Shown in pieces: positions 51,150 through 63,156 of a stretch of DNA of 64,000 bases. Each line of letters starts with the position of its first letter. The first letter of the stretch is position 1. This DNA is from Dermanyssus gallinae. Lineage: Eukaryota; Arthropoda; Arachnida; Mesostigmata; Dermanyssidae. The position numbers were made by a program, and so were the translations under genes. A model generated the notes under the pieces. It was not told the DNA's origin and did not search any database. It saw nothing but the letters and a program-made list of their open reading frames with translations. The stretch covers positions 62,001 through 126,000 of the forward strand of contig QVRM01002168.1 of the NCBI GenBank assembly GCA_003439945.1, in the 5' to 3' direction.

Positions 51150-51739
51150 CTCACATCGTGTGTGGCGATCTCACTGTGCGGCGAAACATAGACGGCCGTT
51201 GGCGCGGCGCGGGTGAGTGTCGTCCACGATATGCTGTGTGAGGTATCGGGTCATCAGGCCCGCCATTTTTAAACTGAGCGACATGAGAACATGCGCTAGG
51301 CCAGCTGAAGAGGACGAGGCGGCGGCGGCTACAGAGAGAGATAAATAGAGGGAGATAGAAAGGTAGATAGATAGATAGAGAGAGAGAGAGGGAGAGAGAG
51401 AGAGAGCGGAGAAGTTGTTCCTCTGAGGCTGGGACTTTCTGGCTAGTCGACGTAATAGCCTTTGGGGAAGTCCTATAACGCCGACTGGGGGCCGACTGTC
51501 CATAATGTATCAGTAGAGGCTCGGCGAACGCGACCGACCGGCCGACCGGCAGCCAGAGCAGCCGCCCGCCACCTAGTCTCAACTAAGGCTGACTGACAGA
51601 TAGCAGCCAAGTCGAAGGCGGCAATGGAGCGAACGAGGTGTCCCCCGAGGGTGTCCGAGTCTCCTCAATCCCCACCCCACCACCACCCCCCCCCCCCTCG
51701 GCAACGGCTAAGAGGAGCTGTGGGCGTGTTTGGGCCCCT

Positions 51740-51770
<31 letters not shown>

Positions 51771-52330
51771 GATGTTTGCCAACGTCGTCATCTTCTGTTT
51801 CTTCTCTTTTCGGACTTCTGGCCTGCGTGCCTGTGGCCTATCCGCTAGCCTTTCTCTGCATTCTTCATTCATTCTTTCATCATATAGGCTTTTCTGCTGC
51901 CTTCCGTCACGACTTGCGCGACGCCTCAGCAGCCGACGACTAATGGACGAGCAATGCACGAACACAGTACGGCCGCCACGAAAACCCGAGCGTGTAAATT
52001 TCTCTCTCCTCCGCAAACTCTTCCTCCCCCCGTTCCCTCTCTCTCTCTCTCTGTCGCGTTCTCTCTTTCTTCCGCTTACTGTATCCCTTCCAGCTGGTAA
52101 AGGACTTTCCGCCAAGAACAAGAAAAAAAAGCTTGTCTCTGCCTGTTGTCGCGCCGTCGTTGGTGATGACGATGATGATGATGATGATGATGACGAAGCT
52201 TGTCCCGCCACTGACTCAGCCTCAAAAGAAAACACGCGATCAAAGAAAAACACAGATGTGACACGACAGAAAGTGACTACTAAGTGAGTGAGTGAGTGAC
52301 TGAGAGACGGAGGAAGGGCGAGATATATTA
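51150..52330. other. GC-rich simple-repeat block
   Basis: It contains (TAGA)n/(GA)n at 51362-51412, a C10 run near 51688-51698, (TA)n at 51738-51766, (CT)n near 52038-52052, (GAT)n near 52165-52192 and (GAGT)n near 52284-52297. Open stretches up to 185 codons follow the repeats. No domain recognised. Confidence 0.35.
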
Positions 52331-53429
52331 AGTGAGAGCTAGAGTTTGATAATAGTAATAATTTTCTCGGCCCGAAGGCAGATCATCAATGGGCGACGCA
52401 ATTGCGTCGCATGCCACATTGCAGTATAGCGAGTTGCTGGACGAGTTGGACATTGAAACGTGAACGACTGTGCGAAGCCGACGCCAGCCATCTTATACGG
52501 GAAGATGGGAAGAGAGCACAGTCTAATCTGCACAGTTAATGATAGTTTATGCGTATTCATCTAACTTGCTTTGCAGGGGCACAACACCTCGTCATTTTGA
52601 CTACGTTTGTCTTGGCTGCATCCAGACGCGGTCCGATTGGACGCAGGTTCTTAGTTCAGTAAGGCTCAAGCAAACGGCAAGCCCAACAAACATCTCCTAA
52701 TTTATCTATAGAGGCAACTGGTGTATAGCTACGTTCCAAGATAGCGGAAACGATCACCATCTCTACGGCATAGTCATCTGACGTCTTCTGGTCCATGCTC
52801 GGCCGTCGTGTCGAACTGCTGCCAGTATGGGCTGTGATCAACAACAATAGGGCACCTGTCAAACAAAGCAGCTTCTGTGGTTCTTAGAAAAATGAATAAG
52901 ACAATAAAGAGGGAGATGGAAGTTCATACTCTAGAGGTTTTCTTTTGTGCCGAACATCTGGCGAACAATGCAAATGTGATGAACACAATAAAGTAAATGC
53001 TGAAAACACGATGCGCGGATGCATTTTTAGGCATTTCAAGCGCGGTTTGGGTTAAATTGCGTTAACTGAATAATATGACTTCAGCGGCTGCTTGAATTAG
53101 ACTGGGTGCTTGTGCGGCGTTAGGCCTGCGTTGCTTCGACGCACTGGTGCGGAAAGCAAAACCCAATTATTGAGGAATGCATTGAGCTGCAATTATGCAA
53201 TAAAAAAGATTGGCCCCATGTACCTGAGCAATCACATAAGATTCTATTAGGTTGGCTGTACGTGCACATCACTTTCTGCGTCTCTTGCAACCGCGTTTAA
53301 CCTCTACCGTCAAAGAGCCCTATTACTGAGATGGGAAGATGATCCACGTGTTTATGCACTTCGACATTCGTTTGGCATCACGTTTGCTGCAGAATCTACT
53401 ATTATGGACGGATTTAATACAAAATATAA

Positions 53430-53460
<31 letters not shown>

Positions 53461-53964
53461 GTATTCGTTCATAGAAGTATTTATAATTTTTTTCTGGTGT
53501 AATTATTTTGTATACATGCGTTTCGGTATAAAATATGTGGATGGTATAAATGCAAACTCGGGCGCCGCTATCCTACTACTTTTCATTGTTTCTATATGCT
53601 GTGTTGTATGCGCTTGTGCAATGTTGTGTATTAAGGGCCAAGTACATCAGATATCGGGTAAGGTGGGTAAAGACACGCACACACCACGCTCATTGTTGTT
53701 CATTTTGTTGTTGTCGTTATTGTTGTCGTCGTTGTTGTTGTTGTCGTCGTTGTTATCGTTGTTATCATTGTTATCATTGTTATCGTTGTTGTTGATGTTA
53801 TTGCTGTTGTCTTTTTCCTTGCATCTCCACATCGAGTCGCCGCGGGCTGCTCTTGTTAGCCGCGCCTGGTAGACACAACCGTGTATTCGGTTCACGTGTA
53901 ACGAACGAGCTAACTGATGCGTTATCGCTTGACATTGGGGAGACATGCCTACCCTGGAAGAAAA

Positions 53965-54004
<40 letters not shown>

Positions 54005-54374
54005 TGAGGGACAGAGAGAGGAAGGTTTTGACACTAATACATTCTACGGTCGCAGAGGAGTGTGCCCATGGGCACACGTGGCGTTTAACTACTGCTAGGT
54101 AGTACGGACGGAACTGCTAGGAAGTAGTACCTTTAACACAAAGCTAATACAAAATCAAATTGGATCGCATCGAACAGGCGGAGATCTATAAGACCACATC
54201 GGCGTCCATCTCGTCCTCTGCGACTGTTTCGGGCAAATGAAACGGGCTCCTTGCTTGGATCTGTTCTCTTCACCATGGCGCCTACGGCGGAGTGGAGAAA
54301 CTCGACGACGGTAGCTCGCGTGACGAACGTGTAGCCGCATACAAATTTTGCTTTGAGATAAGCTAGCACGACCC

Positions 54375-54376
<2 letters not shown>
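52331..54376. other. Unassigned stretch with simple repeats
   Basis: (TA)n at 53439-53461 and 53967-54002; an impure (GTT/GTC)n array at 53693-53812 with ATCGTT and ATTGTT sub-blocks. Nothing else recognised. Confidence 0.4.

Positions 54377-54412
<36 letters not shown>
54377..54412. repeat. (TA)n microsatellite upstream of R2-like element
   Basis: About 17 TA units, ending about 170 bases before the first recognisable R2-like codons. Confidence 0.95.
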
Positions 54413-54413
<1 letters not shown>

Positions 54414-54581
54414 CGCTCCGAGTAATATATTTTTTTTATAATCGATTTAATGAATTGTAGAACTCGTCAAAGCAAATAGTTTTTCCAATGGAACATGGTC
54501 TCTGAGAAGTTTTGTTTCGGAGTGAGAGTGAAATTACTACTATTTGTGACACTAGTTTTTTGCCCGACATAGGAGCATGAA

Positions 54582-55381
54582 ATGTGCTGTTGCGAGACAG
54601 CCAGAACCAAACGTATGGCAATGCGAGCTGTGGTTGCGAAGATTTTAAAAAAAGCACACGAAACGCCCTTTGTACATTACTGGATTAAGGGTATGCCCTA
54701 CCTATCTGGTAAGGAGTATTTAAATCTACTAAAGCTTAGGATCAACGCACTACCAACGCGTGCCAGCTTGGCCAGAGGACGCCCGGGCTACAACACACGT
54801 TGTAGGCACGGGTGTCATGCGCCTGAGACGTTGGCTCATGTCGCTCAGATGTGCGATACAACACACAAACAAACTATAAAGAGACATGACGACGTCTGTG
54901 ATCGCGTGGCGCGTCTTCTCCGCGAGAGGGGTCATGAGGTGGTTCGTGAGCGAGTATTCCGTCGACCGGGCGCACCGGGTCTACGCCCAACCTCGTAATA
55001 ACAACACCTACCGAGGTCTGGGTTTTAGATGCCGAGGTTTGCGGCCCGAACCGGGACTTGGCAAAAGCGCGGCAGGACAAGATCACCAAATATGACGTCG
55101 AGTTCCTAAGAGCGGCGCTCCCCGACCCGCAAAAACCTCGCAGATTCGGATCCATCACTATCTCTATGAGTGGTGTATGGGACTCCGAATCTGCGAGGAC
55201 GCTCTTGGGGCTCGGCGTCACGAAGAAGAATCTTATGGATCTTACCGTTTTAACGTCGCAAGGAACCTTGAGGATATACCGCTCGCACCGGGTCCATAAG
55301 AGCGGGGGCTGCCATCAAGCAAGGACACGGACAGCTGATTCTTTACCTCACGTGACACCTTTTTACCACCATTTTTATTGA
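54582..55381 (+). mobile_element. R2-clade non-LTR retrotransposon 3' end: zinc knuckle and endonuclease
   Basis: The frame from 54582 shows the C-terminal part of an R2-type protein. GKEYLNLLKLRINALPTRASL (from about 54708) leads into a CCHC knuckle: Cys-x3-Cys-x7-His-x4-Cys (CRHGC, ETLAH, then C, from 54801). TH, then RHDDVCDRVARLL, the usual link to the endonuclease, follows. Near 54988 the frame is broken; TAA comes at 54996. In the +1/-1 register from there, VWVLDAEVCGPN and then KARQDKITKYD continue the restriction-like endonuclease, with the second acidic residue (D, codon 55028) 12-13 codons after the RP-D position. The frame then stays open to TGA 55379-55381. In whole elements this protein nicks the target and reverse-transcribes element RNA. 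Reverse transcriptase core and N terminus are missing, so this is a 5'-truncated, frameshifted copy. Confidence 0.85.
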
Positions 55382-55438
55382 GGCGAGCACTGCCGAGGCT
55401 GCAAACGTATTGTTAATGAATAATAAATCATCACAATA

Positions 55439-55459
55439 TTTATATATATATATATATAT
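55439..55459. repeat. (TA)n just past the R2-like 3' end
   Basis: About 10 TA units beginning 58 bases after the stop codon of the R2-like frame. It may be the element's 3' tail or its target. Confidence 0.9.
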
Positions 55460-55557
55460 CCTCCTTGGCCGTACTGAAAACTTCGACGGCAGGAGCACGG
55501 GCCCTGCGCGTGCATACACCCCGTCGCTATCTTTGGCCCTCTGTCAATCTTTACGGT

Positions 55558-55609
55558 GACCAACGACGAGTTCGAATTGCGTAGACGCAATTCGAACTTG
55601 TCGTTGGTC
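55558..55609. repeat. Palindrome 1: 25-bp arms, 2-nt centre
   Basis: Left arm 55558-55582, centre AG, right arm 55585-55609, with one mismatch (G/T). The inner 14 bp of each arm (AGTTCGAATTGCGT) are the same as in palindrome 2. The outer 10-11 bp differ completely but remain self-complementary. Confidence 0.97.
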
Positions 55610-55615
55610 GGACGG

Positions 55616-55669
55616 AGGTTGCATTGCAGTTCGAATTGCGTAGACGCAATTCGAACTGCAATGCAACCT
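55616..55669. repeat. Palindrome 2: perfect 26-bp arms, 2-nt centre
   Basis: Left arm 55616-55641, centre AG, right arm 55644-55669, no mismatch. It lies six bases (GGACGG) after palindrome 1 and shares its 30-base core. Confidence 0.97.
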
Positions 55670-56640
55670 ACGTTCACCATTGCGGGCCGTTCGCGTGTGC
55701 CGGACCTCGATATTTCTCTGTACCTTACCAGTAAGCGCTGCTAGGTTAGATAGCAGACCACGAACCGACGAACAGATCAAATCATTTCCAGCACTCATTG
55801 AACATCAAAGTGGTTCTTGAACCTGAGAGCGGAGGTTATAAACTCATGAGAATCAAACCATGCATCAAGTATTCGAAAGAGTGTTCGGAAGGCGGCCGCA
55901 GTAGTTAATATGACACATAATTAACTACAATTAAAAATGCTATAAATAAGTGTCAAGTAATCGTAGATGTTGATGTGATGCAGCATTACAAACAACGATC
56001 ATCAGGAAGATAAAATGTTGCAATGATACGACCATGATTCTCTTGGAGTCAAGGAAGCCTGGGATGTAACTGTGTCCGACTCACCCACACCCCTTTATGG
56101 GGCGAAGAAGAGTACTTCAAAGTGGCGGTGTGTAGCGGAGGAGGTTGAGAAGAGCAAATGTCGCGGGTACTCAAATGTTGGACAGGCGTACAAATTCACA
56201 CCGTTCGCCCACATGTAAATGTTGCTTAATCACGTCTGGACGGTTGTAACGGATAACGCAGCCAAGTACATTTGCCAACGAACTATGTCGGTCCACACTC
56301 ACGCATATATGGTCACTGATTAGTGAACGTAGGCGCCATCTATTCGTTGACTAAACCACACCCTCCTATGACACGAAAATAAGTATGTTATTGGCGCCAG
56401 GAAGGTGCCCATTTTTATGTCCTCACGTCATCATCACCCGCAGCAGCGGTAACCATCGTCATTATTTTCGCCATTACGAATAATAATCATAATCATGATA
56501 ACAATAGTACCAATACTAATAGTAGTTTTCGTTGCGCCAACGGTGCTAGAGTAGTAGCCGTGTACGTTTTAGGTTGTCGACGCCAGACCAAAAGAGAGCA
56601 GAAAAAGACCACGCGCGCCCGTCAGACTCCTGTTGCTGCG
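55670..56640. other. Unassigned stretch
   Basis: Nothing recognised. A few ATAATC-type short runs lie near 56480-56520. Confidence 0.4.
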
Positions 56641-56658
56641 GCTACTATAGAACCACCC

Positions 56659-56691
<33 letters not shown>

Positions 56692-57140
56692 ACAGCAGGT
56701 TGTTTACCACACAAACAAGCGTAGGGAAGAAGATTCTGCCATCTCACTAGGGCACTGTTGACGGTGGCCTGATGACGATGATGATAAGGACCGTGTTGAT
56801 GAATGGTGGTGGTGGTGGTGAATGAGTGTCTTCCAAGCAGACAAGAACTCATTGTCATCGACGACCAATGCAACAACAACAACAACAACAATAACAATAG
56901 TGACAACGACGACGTCGAAGACAAAACCTAACTTGCCGCTGTGACGACAAATCGATACCAGGATATCACTCTATCTATAGTTGACTTGCCTTGGGCGCAT
57001 TGCCGCCGGCAACAACAGCAACAACAATAATAACAACAACAACAACAACAACAACGTGTTGCAATAATAATAATAGTAATAGCTACAACGTGGTAGCAAC
57101 GGTTGTGGTAATAATCGTCGTTGTTGTTGTTAACGTTAGC
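56641..57140. repeat. Cluster of trinucleotide repeats
   Basis: (CTA)n at 56659-56691, (GGT)n at 56803-56820, (AAC)n at 56873-56891 and 57008-57054, and (GTT)n at 57117-57130. AAC on one side and GTT on the other could pair as a hairpin. Confidence 0.85.
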
Positions 57141-57964
57141 AGGAACCCCGGCGCCGATCCGACGCAATTCCTCTCGTTAGGTGGTAGGTGGCTGTCATCT
57201 TCAACGTGGCCGCCGACGTGGCCGCTAAGTAACAAGTAGGAGAAAGAGGCGGCGGCGGCGGCGGCGGTGATGGGAACGGGGGCGTGACGACGGACGCACA
57301 CGGGGGCGCCAGCACGACGAGGACACAATATCCACCGTAATTGATGCCGTGATATGACAAAGAGGATCTTCCTCCGCACCGCCAACGGCCCGCTTCCAGA
57401 AGCAACCCTTCCAGGAAGCCGCCCACACTTACACACACTACCTCCATATGCAGCATGCTGTTTTCAGACATTTGCAGAAACAACACAAGTCAGTGAAAGT
57501 GAAACGAAGGCGAACTTTGCCCAACGAACGACGCGCTGTTTGGCATATGGACTATATCTACCTGGCGAGTTGTCGGAAGGCTGACATGCTCTTCACCATC
57601 CTCCTCCTCCTCATCTCTTCTTTAGGCTGTCTTTGCTGTTGCTGGTATTCAACTTGGTTGAACGAGGCCGTAAGGCGAAGCAAATCTGACAACGACACAA
57701 CAACAGCAACAGCAACGATTACACTACTAGTAATCAACTTGGCCATGGCAGCGAGATGGCAATTCGTAACAAGAGACAACTTGTGTGGCGAGGAGCACGT
57801 AATTTGTTCTTCTCGCAGGACATTCGTCCAGGGTATAGGGATACGAGAATAAGTTTTGAAATTTTTGCACCTTCATATGCGAAGTGTAGCCCAGCCCGCC
57901 AGTAGTTAACCTAAGTTGTTGGCGTGTCACAAAACCTAGTGCAGAGATTAAACCATCCACCACG

Positions 57965-57965
<1 letters not shown>
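57141..57965. other. GC-rich unassigned stretch
   Basis: A (GGC)n run lies near 57248-57268. A plus-strand frame at 57448-57852 holds one hydrophobic, membrane-like segment (LFTILLLLISSLGCLCC) but no family motif or splice context. I do not call it a gene. Confidence 0.3.

Positions 57966-57992
<27 letters not shown>
57966..57992. repeat. (TA)n microsatellite
   Basis: About 13 TA units, with a further AATATATAT stub after a one-base break. Confidence 0.95.
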
Positions 57993-57999
<7 letters not shown>

Positions 58000-58720
58000 T
58001 CACACACAGGTTCTCTAACCCAGGATGAGACCAGCGCAACAGGGTGCCCCAAACAGTTGCTGCATTTCCTCGTTGAATGTCAAACGATAGCGACTGGCGT
58101 AAGAATTCAGACGCTTTCGACTCCCCCGTTGAAAGGATAAGGCTTCTACCTACCGGCTAATTCAGCTTGAGTGTAAGAGAGCGCCAGAGCCTCTTATTGT
58201 CTCGAACGCCAATGGACAAAATTAATGCGGGTAATCAACCAGAGTATCTTCTGTGTTTGTTAACCTCTGACGAGGTTGACCCCAGCACGGCGTTCTCGGT
58301 CCACACCTGCACAGGCCATTAAAGAAGCTTCTCTAACAAGCATGCTTAGGCCACACTCAAAGGAGTGTCAGAGTATAGCCATTAAGTCTTTCCTTATCGT
58401 CCCTGGATAGATCCGGAGGTTCCAGTACACGGTACGACGGGCTCGGATCACATGACAGGCTATGACGAGCCAACTGATTCGCATGATCATCGCGACATCG
58501 ATAGAGCACGACTAGCTCAACACCAAGCAGCAGTCCAGTAAGCCATACGCGTCATCTCGCCCTCAAAAAGAGTCCTGATTCGAGGACAGGGTAGAGAATG
58601 TAGCCAAGTTGTAGGCCCTTGACTACTAGCGGCTCGAAGTCTGACTTTGTCAGCAACAGAAGGGTCTGTTTCTATCAGGGTTGCTAATCGCTTCTTTGCA
58701 GGGATTGACCAACTGACCTG
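57993..58720. other. Possible decayed retroelement, uncertain
   Basis: On plus, QLLHFLVECQ (about 58058-58088) looks like the T..H.L..C part of a LINE C-terminal zinc motif. On minus, DDHANQLARHSL (about 58467-58502) looks like the end of an RNase H domain (GNE.AD.LAR). The two lie on opposite strands and each is weak, so at most one is right. Confidence 0.2.
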
Positions 58721-58721
58721 A

Positions 58722-58830
58722 AGTATATATATATATATATATTGTAGTAGAAGTATATATATATATATATATATATTGTAGTAGAAGTATATATATATAT
58801 GAAGAGAGAGAGAGGGAGAGAAAGAGAGAG
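58722..58830. repeat. Composite repeat: (TA)n TTGTAGTAGAAG units, then (GA)n
   Basis: Three (TA)n blocks (about 20, 24 and 14 bases) separated by two copies of TTGTAGTAGAAG, then GA-rich sequence to about 58830. Confidence 0.9.
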
Positions 58831-59445
58831 GGTCACGGTTGGGGAGTCAGAATGAACATGATACAGTACAAGCTATTCACGCGTCATAGAGCTTAGCAGA
58901 ACTTGTCTTTAATTGATCCCCACTGCCAGCAAATCGACTTTTTAAATCTCTTACTACCAACCGCGGTCAGACTCTCTTCGGCGTGTGTGTATGTGAGATC
59001 ACCCGGAGCTGCATCCTAAGTTAATACGTCAGGGGGCCCAGCAAGAGATTCTTTCGAATTCTCCCTATACAGGATTTTCCACGCTATCCAACGTCGAGTG
59101 GTGTCACCCGCTGCTAGCAGATCTACTGCCACTAGTTCTACTACAAGCTCTTGGCTAATTAACTGACCGGTAGGTAGTGTACAGGTCTGCCGCGAAGCTC
59201 TAGGAAGTTCTTGTCCACAGCCTGAATAAGCCCTTCCCCATTATCGTCGGATTACTACGCCACTGCCCGCCGCTGAACAGCCTGGTTCACAGACCTGCTC
59301 CATTAACTTTGTCAAGTGAATCTATAAAAAATCACTTAGGAGGGAAGATTTAGCAGAAAAGTATTTAAAACAGGATATAAATATTTATATATATATAAAC
59401 CTAACATGTATACAACAAATTTGAACACTGTATATATAAACACTA

Positions 59446-59448
<3 letters not shown>
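58831..59448. other. Unassigned stretch
   Basis: Nothing recognised. Confidence 0.4.

Positions 59449-59478
<30 letters not shown>
59449..59478. repeat. (TA)n microsatellite
   Basis: About 15 TA units. Confidence 0.95.
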
Positions 59479-59481
<3 letters not shown>

Positions 59482-62400
59482 TTTTGTTGTATGATCCACC
59501 TGGGTATGAGTCCCTCCATGCAGCAAATATCTGAAAACATTGTGGGAAAAGGTTACGTCTCCTCTTTCATAGACAGGATTTATCCCACATTGTACTTTAA
59601 GACTAAGTATGATATACTTATCTATTGACAAAGCTAAGCATGTTTGAAGCGATAGCTGATCGCGGTAGAAACAATAGCGGTGACATCACTACAGCCGCTA
59701 CTATCAGCGCTATACCAGAATGCATGCTGAAGCACCAAATACAGTTCTAATATCACTGCGGCGTAATTTCCGTCTCGCTTTGGAACTTGATATTGTTCAA
59801 ATTTCTGCCTGTTCGGTCGAAACCGAGGCGTTCCGCGCTTCATTTTTCCACTTGTCCTGTACGAGCTTGCTACTTTCGTTCTAAAACCCCTTGTAGGACA
59901 CGACAAATGTTTGAACGTAGGAGCGAGAAGAGTCAAGACTCCAGGACGCCGAGCTTCTTTTGGAAACGGAAGTGGCCTGTCAGTCCAAGGAAAGTTTTCC
60001 CTGTAGGGAAATTGCCGGAATTCCTTTTGAGCCACCCTGCCACGCGTCGAGTGGTGATAGAGTCCCATGCTCACCCATGCTCGAGGGGCGAGCTCGCAGA
60101 AGGGACGTAACGCTTGTCGGGCCTCTCGTGAGGGTGGCATTTTATGCTGACAGAATCTCGGCCTCCCGTTCTTACCATCCCTTTCAGAGAACTTTAGCTA
60201 GCGACGTCACTATGCCGCTAAGATTGCGGGCGAGCTTTAAAGATCGCTGCTGCGTTTAACTTAGCACAAGTTTGCGCATACACGGCGCCGCTCTTAGCAG
60301 AAAAAAAACAAATGTTTGCTTGCTTAGGCCCATATGGAAACAAAGTAAAACTATGTAGTGTGTCTATATTTTGCCTAACAACCGAAACGTTACCATGTAT
60401 TTAAATGGCTTGGCTTTAAGAAAACATGTTTCATTACTATGCGTACTTCATCAAGTGCTCCAGTGTTTTTAGGCTGCAAAGTATTGCTTTGCTTACTAGA
60501 AATGTTGTTGTATTTCTTCTCTAAACTGCAAGCCTTTACCTAACGCAGTAATGTGGTAATACGTACACCAGTAACAACGAGAGTCAGCTGCTACACGTGT
60601 TCTATTAGCGGCGATAGCGTTTCAAGCTAATGGTTTCTTGCTAGTTCTAGCCAATCTCGATGCTACTTATTCCACGCATCTAGTGCACAACAAAGTGAAG
60701 AGCGCTTGGCAGCCGCATCAAGAGGCAGAGGCCGTTAATATAGCCGGGAAGTCAGAGGACGGACCGCGGTTAGCTTCTCATCGGGTCGATCTCAAAATAG
60801 CTCCTTCATCCTATCAGACGACGTCTATAGAGAAATCAACGACCAGCCAGACGATTCAACAGCAGCCGAAAGCAGCACGGTAACAGCCTTCGCCGCACTC
60901 GAGCCGACCGAGAACCTGGGGCGGTTGTTAAACAGCCCCAGCTGAATAGACGAGGTCTAGGGGTTGAATTAGGCCAACAGGAAGGCCAGATGCCAAAACA
61001 AGAAAGACCTCGCAAGCCAGAGAAAGAGCCGATTGCGGCTGAAAGGGAGAAACATGGTCAGTATCGGTGATAGGTAATGGAATAGAGTAGAATTCGCAAC
61101 ATGTGCCGCTGAAGGCGAATTAAACGAAACTGTGCCCCTTAACGTGAGTTTGCATTGTCGTTCACTGGTGATAAGAAGCAACGAAAACAAACGGCTACGA
61201 ATAGCTTACATGAGCCGTTTTTTCATGACATGGCACTACTTGACGCTACATCTTCTGTTTCTATTGTTATCTTCTGTTGTCTAGTGTTATCTAATCATGC
61301 TTTGCTTGCTCCTTGTTTTGATCTATTCTCTCTTTTATCCGTATTTCGGTTTCCTTGCTCTTTCCAGTTAAGTTGACCGCGTTAAATCCTGAAAGGAGCC
61401 CAGCGTCCTGATCTACATGACGCATATATAGAAGCGTTGTCAGTTTCACGTCTACAGTTGTTACGCTACGAAAGTTTAGTCAAAAGAATAAGTAACGCCC
61501 GATCATGATTAAATGTTGAAAGTGAATTGAAATAGTAAACTAACAGCATAGTGATTTCGCACTACGGGTTATCCTATCCTTTCGGTGCAGCACTAGTAGT
61601 AGTACTAGTAGTAGTAGTAGTAGCAGTAATAGTTATTTTTGCTTTATTGCGTCGACAAGATAGGAATGGAGACAGCCGTCTCCCAAACGGCTCCTGAGTT
61701 CGTTAGCAGTTGCTAGCGGCTGGCACACAAGCCGTCAACACTCCCGCATTGACCTGCGTGTGGCCAACGACGGGATCGTAAGACGTCCTGGAGAAAGTTC
61801 CACACTCCCCGATTTCGTCTGATCCCCGTCCTCACCATTTCCCCTCCCGCCCCTCATCTCTGCTCTGCCGTTTGCCTAGTAGATAAGTGGTCTACAATAT
61901 GCCCTTGCCTGCCCTCTAACTACTGCAGTCAGCCCGAATGCAGTGAGCCGGCGAGATGTGCTTGATGGATTTTGCTGAAAGTCGCCTCCCCCCCCTGTGG
62001 GCCACTTCGTCCCGGGACAGGGCGACTGGTGACGACGGACTCATAGACTGGTAGGTAGGCCTGTCCCGTTCTTTCACTAAAGTCTCCCGTGCGACGCAGC
62101 TTTCCTCAAATGAATGAACGAGTGCATTATATAATAGGTTTCGTAATGGCTTTCGTTTGTTGCGGAACGTGCCGGGCGTTCCGGCGGTCGATAAACCGGC
62201 CGATTTTGTCGATCTAGTCATGGCCATGGCACATGCTTGCCAGGTGGCTGCACCTCACCTCGACCAGACGAAACGATTTCGTCCCCTCGCTCGAGATCAA
62301 AGGCAATCTAACCGAAATTATGACACAGGATTCGGGGTTTGAAAAGAAAGTATATTGGCGCAAACTGTCTAGATAGAAGACGCAATCATGTGATTCTAGA

Positions 62401-62640
62401 GCCGGTTTCCGCAGCGGTGGCGTTAGGTTGGAAGAAAAAGAAGGAATCCCACTTTACGGAAACGAGAGATATACAAGGCTCTCAGAGTAGGTAATAATAC
62501 GGTCGAGCCCTCGTATGTCTTTTCAACTGCGCACGTCTGGTGCCTCTGGCCGGGGCTTGTCTTGGGCCGGAGTGGCACAGGCGAGGCCCACAGAGCGCTA
62601 GAGAAAAGTCCACTCTCACTGTCGAAGAAACGCCACGCAA
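59479..62640. other. Long unassigned stretch
   Basis: A 168-codon minus-strand open stretch (59634-60140) and overlapping plus frames (59787-60259) have no motif I recognise and are within chance for this composition. A (TAG)n run lies at 61590-61630. Nothing else recognised. Confidence 0.35.
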
Positions 62641-62653
62641 TTCCGTGTCTCGT

Positions 62654-62668
62654 GGGGGGGGGGGGGGG
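62654..62668. repeat. G15 homopolymer
   Basis: About 15 consecutive G. It is one of several long G/C runs in the window. Confidence 0.9.
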
Positions 62669-63100
62669 TACGAAATTAGTGGGTTTGTGAGTCCTTCACT
62701 AGTAGCTGACAGCCGCCAGCGACGCATGTTCAGTATGTCTTTCCGTAAGTTCCCTGATCAACTAAGTCTGGCCATGATCTGTTGTACTAAATGCATATCG
62801 GTGCCCTAGTCCTCTAATCTGGTGCCCATAAATTGCAATTTATGGTCCACTGTAAAGCAGTCTGGAGTTGTCCGCAAATAAGTGTTGAAAAAAAAAAATT
62901 CGCGGTCCTATACGGTTAAGCGCTGTGCTCACTGCTCGATTAAAATAGAGACTCTTAAACGGGCTGGCGGTACGTTAAATTTTTAACTGGTCCTTTAATC
63001 CAACACAGGCTACAAATCCGTAACCTGAGCGGAAGCGCGACCTAGCTACAACTGCACACAAAGCATGTTTATGTTAAACAGTCACAAGAAATGCTGCATC

Positions 63101-63102
<2 letters not shown>
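62669..63102. other. Unassigned stretch
   Basis: Nothing recognised. An ATAAATTGCAATTTAT palindrome lies near 62828-62843. Confidence 0.45.
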
Positions 63103-63153
<51 letters not shown>

Positions 63154-63156
63154 AAA
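63103..63156. repeat. (TA)n followed by (GA)n
   Basis: (TA)n to 63130, then (GA)n to about 63154. Confidence 0.95.

Noticed and set aside
55558..55669. Bacterial-type terminators or an attachment site
   Set aside because: No T-run follows the hairpins and the context is eukaryotic retroelement DNA; a rearranged palindrome pair fits better.
57448..57852. Small membrane protein gene
   Set aside because: Only one hydrophobic stretch, low-complexity Thr/Ala run beside it, and no family resemblance.
59634..60140. 168-codon minus-strand open stretch
   Set aside because: No motif, no splice or start context, and competing open frames on the plus strand; length is compatible with chance.
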